Positions 9,436-19,207 are shown, counted from the stretch's first letter. The stretch: 64,000 nt of DNA from DALYDD01 sp031973395 (GCA_031973395.1 DALYDD010000005.1:1-64000), one strand, 5' to 3'. Program-made: numbers and translations. The notes: generated by a model from the sequence alone, not told the origin.

Positions 9436-9455
9436 ATTCCGAAAGGAATTTAGAT
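9430..9455 (+). terminator. Stop-codon hairpin of scpA
   Basis: ATCTAAATTCC (9430-9440) and GGAATTTAGAT (9445-9455) form a perfect 11-bp stem closed by a GAAA tetraloop. The scpA stop codon TAA (9433-9435) sits in the 5' arm. There is no T-run downstream. Confidence 0.65.
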
Positions 9456-9520
9456 CCAAAGACAGAAAAAGAAATCTAACCTGCCACAAAACTACAATAT
9501 ATAGTAAAATAGCTTCATCC

Positions 9521-10203
9521 ATGACNNNNNNNNNNACTCCACTTATTCTCTCAAACAACACATCGAAGCCATCCTTTTTTGGAAAGGGGATCCATTGTCG
9601 ATCAGCCATCTATTACGCATCACTCGAGCATCAAAAGAAAATATTGAAAATGCTCTGGCTGAACTTTCCGAGGACCTGAGAAATCGAGGCATCGTTTTGA
9701 TCCAGCACGAAGGAGAATATACTTTGGGCACAAACCCAGAGTCATCAAAGTTGATTGAAGCCGTTAGAACAGAGGAGCTCTCCAAAGATCTTGGGCGAGC
9801 AGGCCTCGAAACTCTCGCCATTGTTTTATACCAGGGACCAATCCGACGAAGCGAGATTGATTATATTCGAGGGGTGAATTCTAACTTCATATTGAGGAAT
9901 TTGCTCATCCGAGGACTCATTGAGCGCAAAACTGATCCGAATGACAATCGCGCAGCGGTATATAGTCCCTCTATGGATCTTTTGCGATTCCTCGGTATCA
10001 CCCAGGTAAGTGAGCTCAAAGATTTCGATAGTGTAAAAGAAACCATTCAACAATTTAAAGCGAGTGGAGAAAACGATTCGAGCAATGAATCTGGGGAGCC
10101 CACAGAAACAACCAACACAATTACTAAATCTAATCCAACCCACGATGAACAATCTACACAGTCAAATGAGGCAGAGTCAGAAGTTGCGGGCGATACCGTT
10201 TAG
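9521..10203 (+). CDS. scpB: Segregation and condensation protein B, interrupted by an assembly gap
   Basis: ScpB dimer arm of the SMC-ScpAB complex, with two winged-helix domains. Its N-terminal family pattern LKQHIEAILFWKGDPLSI is encoded from 9550 onward, upstream of the first start codon after the gap. The gene must therefore cross the ten N at 9526-9535 and probably starts at ATG 9521. A TAAAAT box lies 10 bases before that ATG. The 10 N is a placeholder, so the frame across it is not informative. The C-terminal 45 residues are a low-complexity Ser/Asn/Glu/Thr tail. Confidence 0.9.
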
Positions 10204-11128
10204 TTTTTTTATTGCCACACTTGCACTCTTAACCATTTTTACTTTTACAAAAACATCCGAAGCGCAAACTTTTCCGAGCACGCCCACCACCCCAACTACA
10301 ACACCAACTCCTCCTGCGCCACAGATTTTGCCGACCACTACGCCGCCACAACCCACATACGCCATCGACCCAACAAAAGTTCTCGCTCAATCAGTTTTGG
10401 TTAAAAATTTAAACACTGGTCAGATTTTATTTTCTCGAGAAAGTCAAAGGCGATTACCACTCGCATCGATCAGTAAATTGATGACTGCTATCACCGTTAA
10501 GACAATGCAGGAGAATTGGAAAACACTTCCTGCAATCATAAGACTTTCACCCAACATTGGCGGCGCACTGACTGCTGCAGATCGTGCTGTAAAAGCTGGT
10601 GGGTATATGAAAACTAATGACCTAAATGCATATATGCTTTTAACTTCGTCAAATTATGCAGCTTATTCTTTGACACATGAACTTATACCGTTTTCAAGTT
10701 TTATGGCATACATGAACTTCACAGCCAAAAACATTGGCCTCAAGAATTCACACTTTATTAATGGCTCAGGTCTCACAGAAATAGCCCGCAATAAAACACA
10801 TTCCAATTCCGAAGGCACTGCAGAGGATGTTATGACCATGCTTCAGGTATTTGTTAAAAAATACCCAGAACTTGCCCGAGCCACAAGGACCCCTGATGCT
10901 TTTATCAGAATACATGCAACTGGCGAGAAAATTCCCATTGAAAACACCAATAAATTACTTGATAGCATGGATAATATTTTCCTAGGCAAAACAGGATATA
11001 CCGGCGACGCGGGCGGAAACCTGGCAATTGTTATCCAAAAAAACGATCAGTATTATGGCATCGTGGTCCTTGGATCAACAGCTGCTGCCAGATTCGATGA
11101 TGTAGCATATTTAGCTTCGCAGATTTAA
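10145..11128 (+). CDS. D-alanyl-D-alanine carboxypeptidase, penicillin-binding, family S11
   Basis: About 327 residues. It trims the terminal D-Ala of peptidoglycan pentapeptides outside the membrane. A signal or anchor segment (IPFSFFIATLALLTIFTF) is followed by a Pro/Thr linker of about 40 residues. The active-site motifs are SISKL (SxxK), SSN (SxN) and KTG in FLGKTGYTG, in the order and spacing expected for S11 enzymes. The start overlaps the scpB tail by 59 bases; ATG 10166 is an equally good start with a shorter n-region. It opens a run of cell-wall genes continuing with mraY. Confidence 0.88.
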   Translation: MNNLHSQMRQSQKLRAIPFSFFIATLALLTIFTFTKTSEAQTFPSTPTTPTTTPTPPAPQILPTTTPPQPTYAIDPTKVLAQSVLVKNLNTGQILFSRESQRRLPLASISKLMTAITVKTMQENWKTLPAIIRLSPNIGGALTAADRAVKAGGYMKTNDLNAYMLLTSSNYAAYSLTHELIPFSSFMAYMNFTAKNIGLKNSHFINGSGLTEIARNKTHSNSEGTAEDVMTMLQVFVKKYPELARATRTPDAFIRIHATGEKIPIENTNKLLDSMDNIFLGKTGYTGDAGGNLAIVIQKNDQYYGIVVLGSTAAARFDDVAYLASQI

Positions 11129-11184
11129 ATGTTATAGTAGACAAATCTCGACTTTTATATTTTAGACGTATAGACCAAACCCAC

Positions 11185-12243
11185 ATGATGACATTAAGCG
11201 CGATCAAAGTTCTCTTGCCAGCATTTATTGCTTTCGTATTTGGTATTACCATAACCCCTTGGCTTACTCACTACATGTATAAGTACAAAATGTGGAAAAG
11301 AAATTCTCGTAGCAATGAAAACACAGAGCAAATGTCTCCAGAATTTCAAAAGATTCACAATGAAGCAGGGGAGATGAGTACACCAAGACCAGGCGGGGGG
11401 GTGGTTTGGCTTTCTGTACTTGTAGTTGTCGCCGTTGTAGCCCTGATTTCTTGGATCTTTCCGAATGACGCTACAGCAAAACTCAACTTCTTGAGTAGAA
11501 ATCAGACCCTCTTGCCATTATTCGCACTCATCTTCGCTTCTTTGGTAGGTTTGGCTGATGATCTTTTACAAATCTACGGTAAAGCATCGAATCACAGTGA
11601 CGGTATATCACGTAGACTACGCATTCTCGTGGTACTCCTTATTGGAGCAGTTGGGGCATGGTGGTTTTATACAAAATTAGATGTAATAAGTTTACATATT
11701 CCTTTTTGGGGTGATTGGATTATCGGCTGGTGGATAGTTCCAGCATTCATGCTCGTAACCCTTGGCACATTCACAGGATCATGGATTGATGGCATTGATG
11801 GCTTGGCTGGCGGCGTTATGGCTTCCGCTTTCGGCGCATATGCCCTGATTGCTTTTGAACAGCAGCAATACGATATTGCTGCTTTTTGTACGGCAATCAT
11901 CGGAGGACTATTAGCTTTTCTTTGGTTTAATATTCCTCCTGCAAGATACTATCTTGCAGAGACTGGGATGCTTGGACTGACAGTGACTTTAGCTATAGTG
12001 GCATTTTTGACCGACCAGGTAATTGTTTTACCAATCATCGCCTTTCCACTCGTACTCACGTCCGCATCATCCACTCTGCAGATCTTTTCCAAGAAGTTTT
12101 TTAAGAAGAAAATTCTCCGCATCGCACCACTACATCATCATTTCGAAGCAATCGGTTGGCCATCGTACAAAGTTACCATGCGCTATTGGGTCATCTCAAT
12201 TATTTGTGCCATCTTAGGTACAGTAATCGCATTATTAGGTTAA
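11185..12243 (+). CDS. mraY: Phospho-N-acetylmuramoyl-pentapeptide transferase
   Basis: 352 residues with about ten membrane helices. It makes lipid I by moving phospho-MurNAc-pentapeptide to undecaprenyl phosphate. Diagnostic MraY motifs are visible: STPRPGGG near residue 70, GLADDLLQIYG near 122 with the catalytic Asp pair, WIDGIDGLAGG near 200, and APLHHHFEAIGW near 320. The last distinguishes MraY from WecA. It lies upstream of ftsW and murG, a partial dcw order with murC-F missing. Confidence 0.94.
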   Translation: MMTLSAIKVLLPAFIAFVFGITITPWLTHYMYKYKMWKRNSRSNENTEQMSPEFQKIHNEAGEMSTPRPGGGVVWLSVLVVVAVVALISWIFPNDATAKLNFLSRNQTLLPLFALIFASLVGLADDLLQIYGKASNHSDGISRRLRILVVLLIGAVGAWWFYTKLDVISLHIPFWGDWIIGWWIVPAFMLVTLGTFTGSWIDGIDGLAGGVMASAFGAYALIAFEQQQYDIAAFCTAIIGGLLAFLWFNIPPARYYLAETGMLGLTVTLAIVAFLTDQVIVLPIIAFPLVLTSASSTLQIFSKKFFKKKILRIAPLHHHFEAIGWPSYKVTMRYWVISIICAILGTVIALLG

Positions 12244-12298
12244 AATAGATGCGTGGCGGTTGTTTGTAATATCGGTCCTATAATTTTCCGCGTTTTTT

Positions 12299-13408
12299 AT
12301 GAAAAAGAAAATTGATAAAACATTTCTGATACTGACATTTGCACTCCTTATCACCGGCTTTTTTATCTTTTCATCTGCATCACTTGGACTATTAGCAAAA
12401 GTCTTTGGGGAAGGGAAGTACAAAGCGGTTTTATTTAATCAGGTAGTGCTCGGACTTTGTGGTGGCTTAATCGCGATGTATATCACTTCGCGCATCCCAT
12501 ATTTATTTTGGAGAAAAAATGCTTTCTATATTTTGATTGCTTCATTTGCTTTGATGCTTTTAGTTTTCACCCCACTTGGAACATTTCACGGGGGTGCCAG
12601 ACGGTGGCTTGATATTGCAGGGTTTAGTGTTCAGCCAGCAGAATTTTACAAGCTTGGTTTTGTGATGTATTTAGCCTGTTGGTTTGCGTCTGTAAAAAAT
12701 AAGGTGACGACTTGGAAATTAGGAACTTTGCCATTTGTCATCCTGATCGGCATCAGTGCCATGCTTATTCTATTGCAGCCAGACACAGATACATTCATGG
12801 TCATTGTCATCGCGGGGGTGGCAGTATATCTGACCGCCGGAGGGAGATGGCGAGATTTGGTCATTATGGGCATTATAGGGGTCCTGGGCCTTACATTACT
12901 TGTGTTTCAGCGTCCATACCTCATGAACCGTATACAGTCGTTTATAGACCCTTCCAAGGACTCTCTAGGTTCTAGTTATCAGATCCAGCAATCACTCATT
13001 GCTATAGGCTCTGGAGGCCTTCTGGGGCGAGGTTTTGGTCAAAGCATCCAGAAGTTCAACTTCCTCCCAGAACCTATTGGGGACTCAATTTTTGCCGTCG
13101 CAGCCGAGGAATTCGGGTTTATTGGCTCAGTTTCGATTATCTTATTGTATTTACTTTTCGCCTTCCGTGGGCTGCGCATCGCCAAGCTTGCACCAGATAA
13201 TTTCGGCATGCTTTTGATCGTGGGAATCATTACCCTAATTATCACCCAGTCATTTTTGAATATTGCCGCCATGCTCGCTATTATTCCACTCTCCGGCACA
13301 CCCTTATTATTTATAAGCCACGGAGGCACCGCGCTTTTCTTTACCCTTGCATCCGTTGGAATCATTATGAATATATCGAGGTATGTACCGAAGAAGAGCG
13401 CGAAATGA
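12299..13408 (+). CDS. ftsW: Lipid II polymerase FtsW/RodA (SEDS family)
   Basis: 369 residues, about ten membrane helices. SEDS proteins polymerise lipid II into glycan strands with a partner class B PBP. The family features are the large loop with FHGGARRWLDIAGFSVQPAEFYKL near 95-120 and the C-terminal PLLFISHGGTALFFTLASVG. FtsW and RodA cannot be separated by eye; the position between mraY and murG favours FtsW. A TATAAT lies 14 bases before the ATG. Confidence 0.9.
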   Translation: MKKKIDKTFLILTFALLITGFFIFSSASLGLLAKVFGEGKYKAVLFNQVVLGLCGGLIAMYITSRIPYLFWRKNAFYILIASFALMLLVFTPLGTFHGGARRWLDIAGFSVQPAEFYKLGFVMYLACWFASVKNKVTTWKLGTLPFVILIGISAMLILLQPDTDTFMVIVIAGVAVYLTAGGRWRDLVIMGIIGVLGLTLLVFQRPYLMNRIQSFIDPSKDSLGSSYQIQQSLIAIGSGGLLGRGFGQSIQKFNFLPEPIGDSIFAVAAEEFGFIGSVSIILLYLLFAFRGLRIAKLAPDNFGMLLIVGIITLIITQSFLNIAAMLAIIPLSGTPLLFISHGGTALFFTLASVGIIMNISRYVPKKSAK

Positions 13409-13456
13409 TCAAAAATCCCAAGGTTCCCAAACTAAATACGCTATACTATTCAATAT

Positions 13457-14182
13457 ATGGAAAACATAGACGACTTCAATAAACCTAACTCTAGGCCGAT
13501 CAAGATCTTTTTATTATGTTTAGGAATTTTGATCGTCTTGGTTGGCCTTGGCTTTTTATATACACAACTCTATCCAAAACAAGAAGATACCCACAATGAT
13601 TTTATATACAACCCAGATCCTCAAGGCCTGGATATTTCACGCTACCAAGAGAGCACTACAACATCTGAAAACGTACTACCCATTACAAAGGCTGATGAAG
13701 GATATTATGCGTACAATCACGAAATTGTATATTTCGGCTCTGATGAATCAGATCCAAATTACAATCCTGAGACAGGTGATGCACAAGGCGATGTAAACGA
13801 CTCGTTTATTATTGAAAAATTTAAAGGCGATTCATTCAATTTTTGTATGACGACCGTGACAACTAATTTCCATTCATGCCAAATAGAAGGCATTGCTAAA
13901 AAATCTCCAAATAGTGAAGAATTTATTTTTGTTACACCACCAGAAGAAATGACTTTCGACCCAAATCCAACTGAAAACTCAGATTATCCAGATAAAATTG
14001 GACCATGTACCCTAGCAATCAAGAAAGTAAAAAGCCCTACTAATGAGACCGAGATCGTATTTGAAGAAAAACAAGGATACTGTGAATACTATTGTGGAGC
14101 CAGAGCGAGTCTCGGAGGAACATCTTTTAATATCGCCGATAAAAAATCAGAGAAGAAAGACTGTTCGCTCATAGACCTTTAA
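13457..14182 (+). CDS. Unknown membrane-anchored extracellular protein
   Basis: 241 residues. A single hydrophobic segment (about 17-38, IFLLCLGILIVLVGLGFLY) anchors an acidic, Asn/Asp-rich extracellular domain. Seven cysteines follow, including a CEYYCGARASLGG cluster near residue 215, which suggests disulfides or metal binding. I do not recognise the family. It sits between ftsW and murG in tight order, so it may belong to the envelope-synthesis set. A TATACT box lies nine bases before the ATG. Confidence 0.75.
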   Translation: MENIDDFNKPNSRPIKIFLLCLGILIVLVGLGFLYTQLYPKQEDTHNDFIYNPDPQGLDISRYQESTTTSENVLPITKADEGYYAYNHEIVYFGSDESDPNYNPETGDAQGDVNDSFIIEKFKGDSFNFCMTTVTTNFHSCQIEGIAKKSPNSEEFIFVTPPEEMTFDPNPTENSDYPDKIGPCTLAIKKVKSPTNETEIVFEEKQGYCEYYCGARASLGGTSFNIADKKSEKKDCSLIDL

Positions 14183-14213
14183 TCCTTTCTTTTAAATTGC
14201 TACAATACTATCT

Positions 14214-15353
14214 ATGAAAATTCTCATGCTCGGAGGTGGCAGCGGTGGTCATTTTTATCCTATTATCGCTATCGCAGAAGCCATACAAAACATTGCTCTC
14301 AAGGAAAAAATTCTCGATCCGAAATTATATTTCATGGCGCCAAGTCCATATAATAGGCAGGAGCTTTTTGATCATGATATCGAATTCGTGAGCGCAATGG
14401 CGGGAAAGCGCCGCATCAACCCAAAAGGTTTTTCAAAGGTTCGAAACTTTTTTGATATTTTCAAAATGGGCTTTGGCGTCATCTCTGCAATCATCAAAAT
14501 TTATTTCATCATGCCCGATGTCATTTTCTCAAAGGGTGGCTTTGGAGCCTTTCCCGGATTGGTCGCTTCGCGCATCTTTCGTATCCCGGTTATCATCCAT
14601 GAATCTGATAGCTCTCCAGGACGCGTCAATGCCTGGTCTGGTAAATTTGCAAAGAAGATCGGCCTTTCATTCAAAGAAGCTGCTGAATTTTTCCCCAAAG
14701 ATAAAACAGCATATACAGGCAATCCTGTTCGCAAAGAAATTCGAGAGCCGCTGGTAAACGGTGCATTTGAATACCTCCAGCTTGAAAAAGGGGTCCCGGT
14801 TATCTTGATCCTCGGTGGCTCAGCTGGTGGAAAAATTATCAATGATTCTATCTTGACCGCACTTCCAAGCTTGCTCGATAAATACCAGATCATTCATCAG
14901 ACAGGCACAAAAACTTTTGAGGAGGTGAAGCGCACCGCGCATGTTATTTTGGAAAATAATAATTATGAATCGAGGTATCATGTCTATGATTATCTAAATA
15001 CCTTGTCGATGAGGATGGCAGCCGGTGCTGCATCGCTTGTCATTTCTCGTGGAGGTTCAACCATTTTCGAAATTGCACTTTGGGGCGTGCCGAGCATTCT
15101 CATTCCTATTACTGATTCAAACGGAGATCACCAGCGAAAGAATTCGTATAACTATGCCCGAGAAAGCGGGGCAGTAGTGATCGAAGAAATTAATCTCACC
15201 CCAGATATTTTGGCTCATGAAATTGAGCGCATTATTAGCAATCCTGATCTTGCGAAGCGCATGGGGGATAATGCCAAGAAATTCGCTCGAGTCGATTCTG
15301 CGGAATTGATTGCGCGAGAGATTTTAAAGATTGCTCTCCGGCATGAAGGGTAA
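14214..15353 (+). CDS. murG: UDP-GlcNAc:lipid I N-acetylglucosaminyltransferase
   Basis: 379 residues. It adds GlcNAc to lipid I to make lipid II on the inner face of the membrane. The N-terminal glycine loop GGGSGGHFYPIIAIAEA, the acceptor-side VIFSKGGFGAFPG and the donor-side ISRGGSTIFEIALWGVPSILIP are all MurG signatures. TACAAT lies seven bases before the ATG. The stop is embedded in a short GGGTA/TACCC inverted repeat. Confidence 0.96.
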   Translation: MKILMLGGGSGGHFYPIIAIAEAIQNIALKEKILDPKLYFMAPSPYNRQELFDHDIEFVSAMAGKRRINPKGFSKVRNFFDIFKMGFGVISAIIKIYFIMPDVIFSKGGFGAFPGLVASRIFRIPVIIHESDSSPGRVNAWSGKFAKKIGLSFKEAAEFFPKDKTAYTGNPVRKEIREPLVNGAFEYLQLEKGVPVILILGGSAGGKIINDSILTALPSLLDKYQIIHQTGTKTFEEVKRTAHVILENNNYESRYHVYDYLNTLSMRMAAGAASLVISRGGSTIFEIALWGVPSILIPITDSNGDHQRKNSYNYARESGAVVIEEINLTPDILAHEIERIISNPDLAKRMGDNAKKFARVDSAELIAREILKIALRHEG

Positions 15354-15380
15354 AATACCCTATTCGATGCAAGGATATTT

Positions 15381-15420
15381 TTTACAAAAGAAGAACCCGC
15401 CGGTTTCCCGGACGGGCGTT
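15381..15420 (-). terminator. Intrinsic terminator of the 15473-16096 cassette gene
   Basis: On the minus strand CCCGTCCGG and CCGGCGGG pair around a GAAA loop (about 15416-15396). A T-rich stretch, TTCTTCTTTT, runs to about 15386. Confidence 0.8.
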
Positions 15421-15472
15421 TTCTTCATGGTCTTGTTGATCTTTTTTGCAGGCGTCGCGGCACTTGCATTTC

Positions 15473-16096
15473 TCAGGCGATTTTCGGAAGGCTGTGCCGC
15501 TTGTACTGGCATATTACCCCGCCAATCGAAATCACTTCCCAGAGCCAAGACCTCCATCCGAACCTATGCCATGTCGGCAACAACTTGAACCTGTAACTCT
15601 TCGGCAAGCCCCTGAGGAGCTTGCGCATGTAGAGCCAAATTCGGATGCAATGGAGTGGGTGAGAGGAGATAACAAACGTGACGTCTGTCACGTTTTGACC
15701 TTTGGCCCAGTTGTGAGCGTGCAAGATCGCAGTGTGCAGCTCTGCCTCCGTGCCGAAACACAGTTGTTCGGCGACACACAACGATTCTGCACCAACCAGG
15801 CGAGCGGCGGTGACATAAGTTTTCATCTGCTGCGCAAGTGCAACAGGATGCTTTGGATCAGACTTGGTCGGCGTTTCCGCAGAAAATCCAGCCGAAGCTA
15901 GCATGCCAATCTGATGGGACCCGCTGTGAGCAGTGACATATGCTGCCACTCTCAGGTATCTTTGGATGGATCCGTCGAGCGGCTCAATAACTTCCCCAGC
16001 TGGACCATAAATCGAGCCGAGGCCCAAGGTGATGCCGACAAGGAGTGGTTTCGCGGGAGGTGTTGAACGGGGAGTGACTGGATTGGCTAGGCTCAT
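15473..16096 (-). CDS. Cassette gene, possible YdcF/DUF218-like protein
   Basis: 207 residues. It starts at ATG 16096, preceded by GAAAGGAGGG about seven bases upstream. The order VGITLGLGSIYG, LDGSIQRYLRVAAYVTAH, GTEAELHTAILHA and FVISSHPLHCIRIWLYMRKLL resembles DUF218 (YdcF/SanA/ElyC) proteins. These have a nucleotide-binding-like fold and envelope-related roles. The match is by eye and partial, so treat it as a hint. No membrane segment is obvious. The gene is GC-richer than murG and gltX and has its own promoter and terminator. Confidence 0.6.
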   Translation of the reverse strand: MSLANPVTPRSTPPAKPLLVGITLGLGSIYGPAGEVIEPLDGSIQRYLRVAAYVTAHSGSHQIGMLASAGFSAETPTKSDPKHPVALAQQMKTYVTAARLVGAESLCVAEQLCFGTEAELHTAILHAHNWAKGQNVTDVTFVISSHPLHCIRIWLYMRKLLRGLPKSYRFKLLPTWHRFGWRSWLWEVISIGGVICQYKRHSLPKIA

Positions 16097-16180
16097 ATGG
16101 AGCCCTCCTTTCTATGTGGTTAGAGGTTAAACTGAGATTTGGATTGTGAATGACAAGACCTGAAGGTACTTGTACGGTCT

Positions 16181-16211
16181 ATATTAGAGCATTAAAAGGA
16201 CTCAAAGTCAA
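16181..16211 (-). promoter_or_regulatory. Promoter of the 15473-16096 cassette gene
   Basis: On the minus strand TTGACT (16211-16206) and TAATAT (16186-16181) are 19 bp apart. The -35 abuts the assembly gap at 16213. The leader before ATG 16096 is about 78 nt and ends in GGAGG. Confidence 0.55.
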
Positions 16212-16278
16212 ANNNNNNNNNNGTCAAAACGACCAGCGAGTCGAAAATCTTGAATAAACATGATAAAATAAGCGTCAA

Positions 16279-17829
16279 ATGACAGACTCGTCCAAAAAAC
16301 CAAGCCGGCCCGTGGTTACTCGCTTCGCCCCATCTCCAACAGGTTTTATGCATGTAGGAGGTGTTCGAACCGCTCTTTTTGCTTGGGCGTATGCTCGAAA
16401 GAATAATGGTACTTTCATTTTACGCTTCGAGGATACGGACAAGGAGCGAGAAGTTGAAGGTTCAATTGAACATATTATTGAGTCATTGAAATGGCTGGGA
16501 CTAAATTGGGATGAGGGCCCAGATATTGGCGGACCAAATGCGCCATATATTCAGTCACAACGTTTAGATAGTTATAAAAAATACGCGCGCACCTTGATTG
16601 AAAAAGGGTTGGCGTATGCCGATCCATATTCTGTAGAAGAGCTTGAGGCATTCCGAAAAAAAGCAGAAGAAGAGAAGCGGCCATTTTTGTATCGAGATCA
16701 TCGGCCAGATGCGGACAAAATCCCTGAATGGATTGATGAAGACGGCAAACGTTTACCTTTACGTCTAAAGATTACCGATATCGAACCATCGAAATGGAAT
16801 GATTTGGTGAGAGGTGAATTAACAGCTGGCCCTGAAGCATTAGATGATTTTATTTTAATAAAAAGCGACGGTTATCCAACATATAATTTCGCGCACATTA
16901 TCGACGATTTGGAAATGAATATTTCGCATATTGTGCGCGCGGACGAATTCATCTCTTCTACACCTAAATTTTTGGCGCTGTACAAAGCACTCGGCATTGA
17001 GCGGCCAGAATTTGCGACCATGCCACCAATCATGGGTCCAGATGGCAAGAAAAAGCTCGGTAAAAGAGACGGAGCAAAAGATATTTTGGCATACCGAGCA
17101 GAGGGTTTCTTGCCTGAAGCAATGATGAACTTCTTGGCTTTTATTGGCTGGAATCCTGGAGACGAACGAGAGATTATGACGCCAGAGGAATTCATCGCGG
17201 CTTTTGATTTTTCTCAAGTCCAAAGCGCTGGAGGAAAATTGAATGAGGAAAAATTAGTTTGGACGAACAAAGAGCATCTGAGTCGCATGTCTGATAAAGA
17301 ATATGAAGAGAGATTATTTGCCTATATGCATGGCTTTGTAGACATGAGAACCATCGAGGCTCTGACTGCAATCTTAGAAACAAAATACGCCGTGGTTTTG
17401 CCAATTATTCGTGAGAGAATGACGCACTTTGGTCAGATCAAAGAATTGCTTTTAGAAGGTGAGCTCTCTTTTATCTCGAACCCTCCACAGTGGACAGAGG
17501 AAAATCGAAACGTAATTATGTGCCCTGAAAAAATGGCAAAAAATGGCGCCGGCAACAAAGTCGCCGTGGATGCTGAATTTACTAAAACTATTTTGAGTCA
17601 AGCTGCAGAAATTTTGGCAAAACATGAGGGTGAGTGGACAAAAGAGAGTGTAAAAGAAACAATCTGGCCTTTTGCGGAACATGAAGGTAGGGGAATTGTC
17701 CTCTGGCCTTTGCGCGTCTCATTATCTGGAAAAGAAAAATCCCCGGACCCCTTTTCAATGGCTGAAATTTTGGGGAAAGAAGAAACTGTCGGCCGAATTG
17801 TGCGAGCGATTGAGAGTTTTCAAAATTAA
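16279..17829 (+). CDS. gltX: Glutamyl-tRNA synthetase
   Basis: 516 residues, class I. It charges tRNA-Glu. The HIGH-type motif is RFAPSPTGFMHVGGVRTALF at the N-terminus and the KMSKS equivalent is KKKLGKRDGA near residue 257. An all-helical anticodon-binding domain follows. Whether it also charges tRNA-Gln cannot be told here. TAAAAT (16264-16269) lies nine bases before the ATG. A tRNA-Glu gene is present at 58.7 kb. Confidence 0.96.
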   Translation: MTDSSKKPSRPVVTRFAPSPTGFMHVGGVRTALFAWAYARKNNGTFILRFEDTDKEREVEGSIEHIIESLKWLGLNWDEGPDIGGPNAPYIQSQRLDSYKKYARTLIEKGLAYADPYSVEELEAFRKKAEEEKRPFLYRDHRPDADKIPEWIDEDGKRLPLRLKITDIEPSKWNDLVRGELTAGPEALDDFILIKSDGYPTYNFAHIIDDLEMNISHIVRADEFISSTPKFLALYKALGIERPEFATMPPIMGPDGKKKLGKRDGAKDILAYRAEGFLPEAMMNFLAFIGWNPGDEREIMTPEEFIAAFDFSQVQSAGGKLNEEKLVWTNKEHLSRMSDKEYEERLFAYMHGFVDMRTIEALTAILETKYAVVLPIIRERMTHFGQIKELLLEGELSFISNPPQWTEENRNVIMCPEKMAKNGAGNKVAVDAEFTKTILSQAAEILAKHEGEWTKESVKETIWPFAEHEGRGIVLWPLRVSLSGKEKSPDPFSMAEILGKEETVGRIVRAIESFQN

Positions 17830-17861
17830 ATTGGCGAATTTGGTCCAAATTTTATTTGAGT

Positions 17862-17901
17862 AAAAAAGCAAAACCCGGAACCCCCTTTCAGGAATTCCGG
17901 G
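17862..17901 (-). terminator. Intrinsic terminator of the 17944-19119 cassette gene
   Basis: On the minus strand CCCGGAA and TTCCGGG (17901-17874) form the stem. TTTTGCTTTTTT follows down to 17862. Confidence 0.85.
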
Positions 17902-17943
17902 TCGAAGTGCTTCATTTCACTTTTTAACGCATAGAACCGCGCA

Positions 17944-19119
17944 CTACGGTTTCATCAACTGACTACACTCAATCAGCATCCTGAGCAGATTCGCTGCTTG
18001 AATACCCGTCGCACAAACGCGGTCGAGAGTGGCAACATCGCCAACCGCTTTCCGTTTCTCCGCAAAGAACGGCGATTTGAACTGCTCGGAAGCAATAACC
18101 CAGAGCGCGTCGCAGATCGCTCGAAGACTTTCGTTGTCATAATCTTCGCAGGGACCAAGGAAGTTTCGGGTTTCTGGCATGACCAACTGTAAAGCTCCGA
18201 GCGCAGCAAGGATATAGACGCACTGGCCACGCAGGGAACGTAAGGCCGCACGCGTCTTAGGATAGCTTTGCGGAGATTCAGCATCATACGCAGCAGATGC
18301 AAGCCAGGGATCATCAGCACTGACGGCATTGATGAACAGTCCACCCATCACCACGTTACAAAACTCCAGTGCGAAGTCTCGAATGGTTTGTTCAAGCCTT
18401 GGCTCATCGAATGTGTGCGGCGCCATTTCCTCAGGAGACCCGATGGGTCCTTGCTGAAAATATGAAACTAGGTTACTGATATTATACAGGCCCGACCGCT
18501 CATCTTGAGAACAGACTTGGAAATAACGTCCGATGGTGAGTACCAGCGTCGCGATCTCGGCATCCTCGAGCTGTCGGCCAAACATCCATGCCGGAACAGG
18601 TACACCCAATTTCTGGGATTTCTGTCCTGTGAGTCCAAACAGACATGATTTCCGGCAGAGTGAGGTCTTGGCCAGATGAGCCGAAGCTTTACCGACATCA
18701 TACCAACTGAATAAGTCGCCCATGACCGTGGAAGTCCTGGTACGATTTTCATTAAACCGATGTTCTGGATAAGGGTTCGTGCCTGCGAAGAACGTGTAAT
18801 TCGCCATGTCGAGGTAAAAGGCGATCCTGCTCACAAATTCTGCACGAGAGGCAGTAGAGGCGTTCATGCCGTAGTAGAGCACGGTTTGGAGAAATTCTGG
18901 TGATGCGGAAGCATCATACAAAGCAAGCAGCTCACTCCAGCTTTTTACGGGACAATTGAGGCGCCCGTCAGCCAGTTTTGCTGACACTGGGTGCAGGTCG
19001 CCACTTTTCCAACGCGGAGGTTCGGATCGTTGTAGTTTGCCGTCTAGCGCTCCGGTGGTGTATCGTGTTATGTCAAAAGGAAGAGCGACTGCTCCTCCTG
19101 GCGGTGTTTCTGATTTCAT
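17944..19119 (-). CDS. Cassette gene of unknown function, 391 residues
   Basis: I do not recognise this protein. It is soluble and mostly helical, with a Pro-rich N-terminus and no signal peptide. Scattered cysteines include a CRKSC pair near 155. The long C-terminal half (RAALRSLRGQCVYILAALGALQLV and the helices after it) looks like a helical-bundle domain. Base composition is clearly GC-richer than gltX or the M23 gene on either side. It has a near-consensus promoter, a roughly 85-nt leader without an obvious Shine-Dalgarno, and a strong terminator. It is the second-largest of the solitary cassette genes. Confidence 0.65.
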   Translation of the reverse strand: MKSETPPGGAVALPFDITRYTTGALDGKLQRSEPPRWKSGDLHPVSAKLADGRLNCPVKSWSELLALYDASASPEFLQTVLYYGMNASTASRAEFVSRIAFYLDMANYTFFAGTNPYPEHRFNENRTRTSTVMGDLFSWYDVGKASAHLAKTSLCRKSCLFGLTGQKSQKLGVPVPAWMFGRQLEDAEIATLVLTIGRYFQVCSQDERSGLYNISNLVSYFQQGPIGSPEEMAPHTFDEPRLEQTIRDFALEFCNVVMGGLFINAVSADDPWLASAAYDAESPQSYPKTRAALRSLRGQCVYILAALGALQLVMPETRNFLGPCEDYDNESLRAICDALWVIASEQFKSPFFAEKRKAVGDVATLDRVCATGIQAANLLRMLIECSQLMKP

Positions 19120-19207
19120 TTATTTTGGTTTCTATACGTTGTTTAGCCCGGTATATTTGGGCGCGTATTGTGAATGGAAGCCTTAAGCGAAAAGAACTCC
19201 CGCCATG

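Noticed and set aside
15446..15901. Plus-strand 151-codon frame opposite the 15473-16096 gene
   Set aside because: The minus-strand gene has a promoter, Shine-Dalgarno and terminator; the plus-strand frame has none and reads as a shadow.
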